The position numbers were made by a program, and so were the translations under genes. A model generated the notes under the pieces. The model ran no database searches, was not told where the DNA came from, and saw nothing but the letters and a program-made list of their open reading frames with translations. 64,000 bases of DNA from Mycobacterium deserti (GTDB taxonomy: Bacteria; Actinomycetota; Actinomycetes; Mycobacteriales; Mycobacteriaceae). Shown in pieces: positions 57,642 through 64,000 of this stretch (position 1 is the first letter of the stretch; every line of letters begins with the position of its first letter). The stretch lies in the NCBI RefSeq assembly GCF_025345615.1, contig NZ_JAODWD010000003.1, positions 186,001-250,000 on the forward strand, given 5' to 3'.

Positions 57642-60600
57642 GTGCACCTCAAGAGTCTGACGCTGAAGGGCTTCAAGTCGTTTGCCTCGCCGACGACTCT
57701 GCGCTTCGAGCCAGGCATCACCTGCGTCGTGGGGCCCAACGGGTCGGGTAAGTCGAACGTGGTCGACGCACTCACCTGGGTCATGGGTGAACAGGGCGCC
57801 AAAACCTTGCGCGGCGGCAAGATGGAGGACGTCATTTTCGCCGGCACGTCATCTCGTGCCCCGTTGGGCCGCGCCGAGGTGACGGTGACGATCGACAACT
57901 CCGACAACTCGCTGCCGATCGAGTACAACGAGGTCTCGATCACCCGACGGATGTTCCGCGACGGCGGCAGTGAGTATGAGATCAACGGCAGCAGTTGCCG
58001 ATTGATGGACGTGCAGGAACTGTTGTCCGACTCCGGCATCGGCCGCGAGATGCACGTCATCGTCGGCCAGGGCAAGCTGAGCGAGATCCTCGAGTCGCGC
58101 CCGGAGGACCGCCGGGCGTTCATCGAGGAAGCCGCTGGCGTGCTCAAGCACCGCAAGCGCAAGGAAAAAGCGGTGCGCAAGCTGGACTCGATGTCGGCCA
58201 ACCTGGCCCGGCTGACCGACCTGACCACCGAACTGCGCCGTCAGCTCAAACCGCTTGGCCGCCAAGCCGAGATGGCCCGCCGCGCGCAGACCATCCAGGC
58301 CGACCTTCGCGACGCCCGGCTGCGCCTGGCCGCCGACGACCTGGTCACCCGGCGCACCGAGTTCGACAACACCAACCAGACCGAGACCACGCTGCGTCGC
58401 GAGCACGACGAACTCGCAGCCCGGCTGGAAACCGCTGCGGCAGAGCTGAATTCACACGAGACCGCAGTCGGCACCTTGAGCGAACGGGCGGACGCCGCGC
58501 AGCAGACGTGGTTTTCGCTCTCGGCCCTTGCCGAGCGGGTGAGCGCCACGGTGCGCATCGCCAGCGAGCGGGCCCAGCATCTGGACTCCGAACCGGAGGC
58601 GTCGACCGGACCGGATCCCGAACAACTTGAGGCGCAGGCCGAAGAGGTCGCCCAGCAGGAACGGCAACTGCTCGGCGAGCTGGACGAATCCCGGGCCAAG
58701 TTGGAGGCCGCGCGCGCCGAGCTGAGCGAATGCGACCGCCTTGCCGCCGAGGCTGAACGCGCCCATCTGGCCGCCGCGCGCGCCGAAGCCGACAGGCGGG
58801 AGGGCCTGGCGAGGCTGGCCGGTCAGGTCGACACCATGCGCACCCGCGTCGAGTCGATTGACGAGACCGTGGCCCGGCTGACGGTGGGTATCGAGGACGC
58901 GGCCGCCAAGGCTCAGCAGATGCAGGCCGAGTTCGAGACCGTTCAGAGCCGGGTCGGCGAACTCGACCAGGGCGAGGTCGGACTCGACGATCACCACGAT
59001 CGCACCGTGGCCGCCCTGCGCCTTGCCGACGAGCGCGTGGCCGAACTGCAGGCCGCCGAGCGCGCCGCAGAACGTCAGGTCGCCTCCCTGCGCGCCCGCA
59101 TCGAGGCGCTGTCGGTCGGGCTCGACCGCAAGGACGGCGCCGCCTGGCTGCAGAAGAACCACGGTGGCGCAGGACTTCTCGGCTCGATCGCCAACATGCT
59201 CAAGGTTCGCGCGGGCCACGAGGTGGCGGTAGCCGCGGTTCTCGGGGCAGCCGCGGACGCGGTGGCCGCCGACAGTTCCGGCGCGGCCCGGTCGGCTGTC
59301 GCAGCACTCAAGGCAGGCGATGGCGGCCGCGCGGCCATTGTGCTCGGGGACTGGCCGCAACACCATGCGCCGCCGGCCGGCCCGCCGCCCGCAGGCGCGC
59401 AGTGGGCCGTTGAGCTCGTCGGCGCGCCGCCGCGACTGCAGGGCGCGGTGAGCGCCATGCTCGCCGATGTCGTGGTGGTCTCCGACCTCTCGGCGGCGCT
59501 GGACGTCGTCGCCGCCCACCCGCATCTGAGGGCGGTAACCGCCGACGGGGACCTGGTCGGCGCGGGTTGGGTCAACGGCGGTTCCGACCGAAGGCCCAGC
59601 ACGCTGGAGATCACGTCGGAGGTAGAGAAGGCCCGCACGGAGCTGGCCGCGGCCGAGAAGCAGACCGGCGAGCTGTCGGCCGCGCTGGCGGGTGCCCTCA
59701 CCGAGCAGGCCAACCGGCAGGACGCCGCCGAACAGGCGCTGGCGGCGCTCAACGAATCCGACGCCGCAATCTCGGCGATCTACGAGCAGCTCGGCCGCCT
59801 CGGGCAGGACGCCCGCGCCGCCGACGACGAGTGGCAGCGGCTCATTCAGCAGCGCGATGATCTCGAGGCGGGCCGCAACAAGACCGTCGCCGAGCTCGCC
59901 GACCTCGAACAGCGACTGCACAACGCCCAGCAGGAGCCGACGTTCGAAGCCGAACCGGTCAACCGGCAGCAGACCATGGCCGCCGCCGAGGTCGCCCGCG
60001 CCGCCGAAGTCGAGGCGCGGCTGACGGTGCGCACGGCCGAAGAGCGCGCCAACGCCGTTCGTGGACGGGCGGATTCGCTACGACGGGCCGCTGCGGCCGA
60101 ACGCGAGGCGCGGCTGCGTGCCCAACGCGCGCGGGAGGCCCGGCTGCACGCCGCCGCAGTCGCGGGCGCGGTCGCGGCATCCGGGCGCTTGGTGGCGCAG
60201 CGGCTCAGCGCGGCGGTGGCCGTCGCGTCGCGAGCCCGCGACGAGGTCGCCGCCGAACGCCAGCACCGCGCAGGCGCGCTCACCCGGGCACGCGAAGAAG
60301 TGAACGCGCTGAACGCGAAGATTTCGGCGATCACCGACTCGTTGCATCGCGACGAAGTGGCCAAAGCGCAAGCGGCACTTCGCATCGAGCAGCTCGAGGA
60401 GCAGGTGCTCGAGCAATTCGGCATGGCGAGCGCAGATCTGATCGCCGAGTACGGACCCGATGTCGCCCTGCCGCCCTCCGAACTCGAGATGGCCGAGTAC
60501 GAACAGGCCAAGGAACGCGGTGAGCAGGTGACCGCGCCCGCGCCGATGCCGTTCGACCGGCCCACCCAGGAGCGGCGCGCGAAGAAGGCCGAACGCGAAC

Positions 60601-61229
60601 TCAACGAACTCGGCCGGGTCAATCCGCTGGCGCTGGAGGAGTTCGCCGCGCTTGAGGAGCGCTACAACTTCCTGTCCACTCAACTCGAGGACGTCAAGGC
60701 CGCGCGCAAGGATCTGCTCGATGTGATCGAGGACGTGGACGAGCGCATCCTGCAGGTGTTCGCCGAGGCCTTCGTCGACGTGGAACGCGAATTCCGGACG
60801 GTGTTCTCGTCGTTGTTCCCCGGCGGTGAGGGCCGTCTGCTGCTGACCAATCCCGATGACATGCTCACGACCGGCATCGAGGTCGAGGCCCGCCCGCCGG
60901 GCAAGAAGGTCAAGCGGCTGTCGCTGCTGTCCGGTGGCGAGAAGTCACTGACCGCCGTGGCGATGTTGGTGGCGATCTTCCGTGCCAGGCCGTCGCCGTT
61001 CTATGTGATGGACGAGGTCGAGGCCGCACTCGACGACGTGAACCTGCGCCGGCTGATCGGATTGTTCGAGCAGTTGCGGGCCCAGTCGCAGCTGATCGTC
61101 ATCACCCACCAGAAGCCGACGATGGAGGTCGCCGACGCCCTGTACGGCGTGACGATGCGCGACGACGGCATCACGACCGTGATCAGCCAGCGGATGCGGG
61201 GCCAGGAACTCGTCGCGGCGACCAATTAG
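57642..61229 (+). CDS. smc: Chromosome segregation ATPase SMC
   Basis: SMC dimers with kleisin partners organise and separate chromosomes. The 1195-residue protein starts [19 protein letters not shown] and has Walker [10 protein letters not shown]. Two long coiled coils surround a hinge (about residues 500-680, with [21 protein letters not shown]). The C-terminal ATPase half has the signature [15 protein letters not shown] and Walker [17 protein letters not shown] at 57642 begins the conserved head; TAGTGT lies 8 bases before. Its stop overlaps the convergent P450 gene by 4 bases. Confidence 0.97.
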   Translation: MHLKSLTLKGFKSFASPTTLRFEPGITCVVGPNGSGKSNVVDALTWVMGEQGAKTLRGGKMEDVIFAGTSSRAPLGRAEVTVTIDNSDNSLPIEYNEVSITRRMFRDGGSEYEINGSSCRLMDVQELLSDSGIGREMHVIVGQGKLSEILESRPEDRRAFIEEAAGVLKHRKRKEKAVRKLDSMSANLARLTDLTTELRRQLKPLGRQAEMARRAQTIQADLRDARLRLAADDLVTRRTEFDNTNQTETTLRREHDELAARLETAAAELNSHETAVGTLSERADAAQQTWFSLSALAERVSATVRIASERAQHLDSEPEASTGPDPEQLEAQAEEVAQQERQLLGELDESRAKLEAARAELSECDRLAAEAERAHLAAARAEADRREGLARLAGQVDTMRTRVESIDETVARLTVGIEDAAAKAQQMQAEFETVQSRVGELDQGEVGLDDHHDRTVAALRLADERVAELQAAERAAERQVASLRARIEALSVGLDRKDGAAWLQKNHGGAGLLGSIANMLKVRAGHEVAVAAVLGAAADAVAADSSGAARSAVAALKAGDGGRAAIVLGDWPQHHAPPAGPPPAGAQWAVELVGAPPRLQGAVSAMLADVVVVSDLSAALDVVAAHPHLRAVTADGDLVGAGWVNGGSDRRPSTLEITSEVEKARTELAAAEKQTGELSAALAGALTEQANRQDAAEQALAALNESDAAISAIYEQLGRLGQDARAADDEWQRLIQQRDDLEAGRNKTVAELADLEQRLHNAQQEPTFEAEPVNRQQTMAAAEVARAAEVEARLTVRTAEERANAVRGRADSLRRAAAAEREARLRAQRAREARLHAAAVAGAVAASGRLVAQRLSAAVAVASRARDEVAAERQHRAGALTRAREEVNALNAKISAITDSLHRDEVAKAQAALRIEQLEEQVLEQFGMASADLIAEYGPDVALPPSELEMAEYEQAKERGEQVTAPAPMPFDRPTQERRAKKAERELNELGRVNPLALEEFAALEERYNFLSTQLEDVKAARKDLLDVIEDVDERILQVFAEAFVDVEREFRTVFSSLFPGGEGRLLLTNPDDMLTTGIEVEARPPGKKVKRLSLLSGGEKSLTAVAMLVAIFRARPSPFYVMDEVEAALDDVNLRRLIGLFEQLRAQSQLIVITHQKPTMEVADALYGVTMRDDGITTVISQRMRGQELVAATN

Positions 61230-62524
61230 GCGCGACGGTCGACCACGTCGACCATCAACCCCGGGAGCGGTCGCAGCGCCGCGAAGTTCCGGGCCCGGAT
61301 CCGTTGCGCGGGCAGCCGCAACGTCGTTCTCGCTACGAGCCGGGCCAACACCACCGTCATCTCCGCGACCGCGAACGCCGACCCGATGCAGCGGTGCTGT
61401 CCGCCGCTGAACGGGATGAACTCGTGCGGCGCGGGCCGCCGGTAGCTGGAGGCGGCCGGATCCCACCGCTGTGGCCGAAATCGTCGAGGCTCCGGCCACA
61501 GCGACGGATCACGATGTGTCACATACGGACTGAAGATCAGCATGCGCCCGGCGCGGATGCGGTGCCCGTCGAACTCCAGATTGCGGATGACTTTTCGCGC
61601 AGAGACCACGCCGGGGGTGTACAGCCGCAGCGTCTCGTTGACGACACCGTTGAGGTACGTCAGCGCGGGCAGGTGTGCTGCCGTGGGCGGATCACCATCG
61701 AGCACGCGGCGGACTTCCTCCGCGGCGATCGACCACGCACCCGGCACAGTCAGCAGGGCGTAAACGGCCCACGCCATCGCGCCGCTGGTGGTTTCGTAGC
61801 CGTCCGCGATCAGCGAGACAACCAGATCACGGATCTCGTTGTCACTCAATGGTTGACCGTCGTCGGGTAGGGCGTTGATCAATCCAGTCAATAATCGGTC
61901 GTCGTGACGCGGGGCGCGGCGCGCATCGGCGATCTCCGCATAGATCAGGTCGTCGACTCGTCGCTGCGCCTCGCGCGCCCGCCGCCACGCCGGGGTATCG
62001 AGGCGCTGTCGGAGCCGCAGAACTTCCGGAGGCGCGTGCGTCAGGTCGAGCTGCGGCTGGAGCAGTTCGCCGAGCATGTCCGCATGGCCGGCCATCCGCG
62101 AACCGTAGAGGCACTCGGCAACGCTGCGCCGCAGCGTCGATCGAAGGTGCGGGAAGACATCGACTCGCTGCCCCGGCCGCCACGTGCTGATCGTTGCGTC
62201 GGCATTGGCCACCATCGTCTGCACGTAGTCCTCGACCTTGTGGTGACTCAGCGCAGGCGCGACCACACCGCGTCGCCGTCGATGCGCGGGTCCGTCGCTG
62301 ACGATCAACGCATTGGGGCCGTCCACGGGCGCCAGGATCTCGAATGTCTGCGCCCAGCTGAACGCATCGGCGTTGGCGAACACGAACCGGTTCGCCTCGG
62401 GGCCTAGAAGGAAGGTGAACCCGCTCGCGCCGATGCCCACGTCGATGACGGGTCCCCACGCCCGGTATGCCGCGAGCAGCGCTTCACCCGGGGGGTAGGG
62501 CACGGTCCGATCCGTCACCACCAT
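61226..62524 (-). CDS. Cytochrome P450
   Basis: A 432-residue P450: the I-helix oxygen motif DGYETTSG (family A/G-G-x-E/D-T-T), the K-helix ETLR, and the heme loop [13 protein letters not shown] with the cysteine ligand. No membrane anchor is present, as usual for bacterial P450s, so separate ferredoxin partners are needed; none is nearby. ATG at 62524 abuts a 17-base palindrome that is probably its operator. It lies between smc and ftsY, genes that I recall as adjacent in M. tuberculosis, so it looks like an insertion into a core operon. Confidence 0.93.
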   Translation of the reverse strand: MVVTDRTVPYPPGEALLAAYRAWGPVIDVGIGASGFTFLLGPEANRFVFANADAFSWAQTFEILAPVDGPNALIVSDGPAHRRRRGVVAPALSHHKVEDYVQTMVANADATISTWRPGQRVDVFPHLRSTLRRSVAECLYGSRMAGHADMLGELLQPQLDLTHAPPEVLRLRQRLDTPAWRRAREAQRRVDDLIYAEIADARRAPRHDDRLLTGLINALPDDGQPLSDNEIRDLVVSLIADGYETTSGAMAWAVYALLTVPGAWSIAAEEVRRVLDGDPPTAAHLPALTYLNGVVNETLRLYTPGVVSARKVIRNLEFDGHRIRAGRMLIFSPYVTHRDPSLWPEPRRFRPQRWDPAASSYRRPAPHEFIPFSGGQHRCIGSAFAVAEMTVVLARLVARTTLRLPAQRIRARNFAALRPLPGLMVDVVDRRA

Positions 62525-62541
62525 TACTACGCATCGTAGTA
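62525..62541. promoter_or_regulatory. Palindromic operator candidate at the P450 start
   Basis: TACTACG (62525-62531), CAT, CGTAGTA (62535-62541) form a perfect 7-base inverted repeat with a 3-base spacer. It directly touches the P450 start codon and lies 44 bases from the divergent ftsY start. The form suits a dimeric repressor of the TetR or BlaI kind. No such regulator gene is adjacent. Confidence 0.6.
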
Positions 62542-62585
62542 GTGCCGTGGCGGATGGGGAAGCCTCGTGCTGAGACAATGTCGGC

Positions 62586-63902
62586 GTGACAGAAGGTCTG
62601 TGGATCGCGATCGCGGTCATCGCCGTTCTGCTGGTAGCCGCGCTCGTGGTCGGCCTGCTGCTCTACCGGCGCCGCCGGATCAAGCTGCAGGCTCCGGATT
62701 CCACTACGGCAGTCGACCGCTCGGGCGGTTACACGGCCTCGTCAGGCATTACGTTCGCGCAGTCGACACCCACCAAGACCGCTGAACCCGTCGAACGCAT
62801 CGACACCAGCGGACTGCCCGCAGTAGGTGATGACGCGACGATCCCGCGCGACGCCCCGAAACGTCCGATCGCCGATGTGCGCCTTCCCGAACCTCCGCTG
62901 AAGGAGGCGCCGCCCGCTGCGCCTGTCCGGGGAACACCGCCGGAGCCGGCGGCCGAACCCGAAACCCGAATCGATGAGATCGCTCCTGCCGAAGGCAGGC
63001 TCGAGAAGCTGCGCGGCCGGCTGGCCAAGTCGCAGAACACCCTGGGCCGCAGCATGCTCGGCCTGCTCGGCGGCGGCGACCTCGACGAGGACTCGTGGCA
63101 GGACGTCGAGGACACGTTGCTGATCGCCGACCTCGGCCCTGTCGTCACCGAGTCCGTGGTCACCGCGCTGCGGTCGCGGATGGCCAGCGCCAACGTCCGC
63201 ACCGAGGCCGATGCGCGCGCCGTCTTGCGCGACGTGCTCATCAACGAGCTCTCGCCGAACCTGGATCGCAGCATCAAGGCTCTTCCGCACGACGACAAGC
63301 CGTCGGTGCTGTTGGTGGTCGGAGTGAACGGCACGGGCAAGACGACGACGGTGGGCAAGCTCGCGCGCGTCCTGGTTGCCGACGGGCGCCGCGTGGTGCT
63401 CGGCGCCGCTGACACGTTCCGCGCCGCCGCGGCCGACCAGCTGCAGAGCTGGGCGTCGCGCGTCGGCGCGCACGTCGTGCGGGGTGCCGAGGGCGCTGAC
63501 CCCGCGTCGGTGGCGTTCGACGCCGTCGACAAGGGCATCGTGGACGGCGCGGACGTCGTCGTCATCGACACGGCGGGGCGCCTGCACACCAAGACCGGCC
63601 TGATGGACGAGCTCGGCAAGGTCAAACGCGTCGTGAGCCGCCGGGCCCAGGTCGACGAGGTCCTGCTGGTGCTCGACGCCACGATCGGGCAGAACAGCCT
63701 GCCGCAGGCCCGGGTCTTCGCCGAGGTCGTCGACATCACCGGGGTGGTGCTGACGAAACTGGACGGCACCGCCAAGGGCGGGATCGTGTTCCGCGTGCAG
63801 CAGGAACTCGGCGTGCCGGTCAAACTCGTAGGCCTCGGCGAGGGGCCCGATGATCTTGCTCCGTTCGAGCCCGCGGCGTTCGTCGACGCCCTCCTCGGTT
63901 GA
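62586..63902 (+). CDS. ftsY: Signal recognition particle receptor FtsY
   Basis: FtsY docks SRP-ribosome complexes at the membrane. The 438-residue protein has an N-terminal transmembrane helix (about 5-27), an acidic/proline-rich linker to residue 140, and the NG GTPase domain. That domain shows GVNGTGKTTTVGKLA, DTFRAAAADQL, DTAGRLHTK, TKLDGTAKGG and GLGEGPDDLAPF. GTG at 62586 has GACAAT 6 bases upstream, a leaderless-type promoter. It follows smc in known mycobacteria; here a P450 gene lies between. Confidence 0.97.
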   Translation: MTEGLWIAIAVIAVLLVAALVVGLLLYRRRRIKLQAPDSTTAVDRSGGYTASSGITFAQSTPTKTAEPVERIDTSGLPAVGDDATIPRDAPKRPIADVRLPEPPLKEAPPAAPVRGTPPEPAAEPETRIDEIAPAEGRLEKLRGRLAKSQNTLGRSMLGLLGGGDLDEDSWQDVEDTLLIADLGPVVTESVVTALRSRMASANVRTEADARAVLRDVLINELSPNLDRSIKALPHDDKPSVLLVVGVNGTGKTTTVGKLARVLVADGRRVVLGAADTFRAAAADQLQSWASRVGAHVVRGAEGADPASVAFDAVDKGIVDGADVVVIDTAGRLHTKTGLMDELGKVKRVVSRRAQVDEVLLVLDATIGQNSLPQARVFAEVVDITGVVLTKLDGTAKGGIVFRVQQELGVPVKLVGLGEGPDDLAPFEPAAFVDALLG

Positions 63903-63927
63903 CACACCGCCGCACAAAAGCCGTGAT

Positions 63928-63943
63928 GTAACGCAGGCGAAAC
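63928..63943 (+). promoter_or_regulatory. GlnR box 1 (nitrogen control)
   Basis: GTAAC-GCAGGC-GAAAC matches the actinobacterial GlnR box (gTnAC, 6 bases, GaAAC) exactly. It lies just after ftsY, where mycobacteria carry the amt-glnK-glnD ammonium uptake operon; the gene itself is beyond the window. Confidence 0.75.
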
Positions 63944-63959
63944 CTCGCCCGCGCATCCG

Positions 63960-63975
63960 TTCACACGAGCGAAAC
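63960..63975 (+). promoter_or_regulatory. GlnR box 2 (nitrogen control)
   Basis: TTCAC-ACGAGC-GAAAC fits the same GlnR pattern with one change, 32 bases (about three helical turns) after box 1. A third GAAAC (63993-63997) follows without a clear first half. Paired boxes at this spacing are usual for strongly nitrogen-induced promoters. Confidence 0.7.
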
Positions 63976-64000
63976 ACCGCTGCGTCTTAGCCGAAACAAC

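Overview
The window is high-GC chromosomal DNA from a mycobacterium, most likely a rapid-growing Mycolicibacterium of the M. smegmatis kind. The evidence is gene content and order: gatCA-pfkA-gatB, lppZ, doxX/cfp6, ilvBNC, serA-leuB, gltX with tRNA-Gln and tRNA-Glu, an IclR regulator facing leuCD, hupB with a long Lys/Ala/Pro tail, mutT1, ppk1, fbiD, gpsA, ddl, thiL, ung, recG, lipN, a DsbA/VKOR pair, pyc, rsmD, coaD, sepIVA, rnc, mutM, smc and ftsY. As I recall the M. tuberculosis map, a large block with the phthiocerol dimycocerosate genes lies between coaD and sepIVA. Here only a hemerythrin gene is there, which fits a non-PDIM, environmental species. No insertion sequence, prophage or CRISPR array is visible.

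Layout. 1-2934: a minus-strand operon of four DUF genes ending in a SpeE-like membrane spermidine synthase cut by the window edge. 3014-8260: an ACT-domain gene, then gatC-gatA-pfkA-gatB. 8257-10028: an apparently accessory TetR / SDR / Gdx-type small transporter module. 10046-12524: lppZ, doxX and cfp6. 12599-16204: ilvBNC behind a textbook attenuator with a branched-chain-rich leader peptide. 16260-27117: serA, leuB, a FAH-family gene, gltX, two tRNAs and leuCD with its IclR regulator. 27320-31950: hupB, mutT1, ppk1 and fbiD. 32051-38769: gpsA, a PLP enzyme, ddl, thiL, ung and rpmB. 38961-43509: a DhaL/FakA-like protein, recG and an exported HNH nuclease. 43540-47206: DUF1326 behind two CsoR-like palindromes, paired aldo-keto reductases and lipN. 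47253-53136: oxidative folding pair, pyruvate carboxylase, rsmD and coaD. 53220-63902: hemerythrin, sepIVA, DUF177, rnc, mutM, an OsmC protein, acyP, smc, a P450 and ftsY. The last 75 bases carry two GlnR boxes, presumably for an ammonium transporter gene beyond the window.

How the genes work together. Branched-chain amino acid synthesis (ilvBNC, leuB, leuCD, the IclR regulator) and serine synthesis (serA) dominate the first half. gltX, GatCAB, tRNA-Gln and tRNA-Glu together make up the indirect Gln-tRNA pathway used where GlnRS is absent. The second half is genome maintenance, central carbon metabolism and cell division. Many genes overlap by ATGA or GTGA. Several first genes have a TANNNT hexamer exactly 6 bases before the start codon, the signature of leaderless mycobacterial transcripts. 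No gene-free stretch exceeds 300 bases except the tRNA region at 23914-24341. The ilv leader region (12525-12782) and the hupB promoter region (27118-27319) are the other notable gaps. All family assignments were made by reading the sequence, without database searches.
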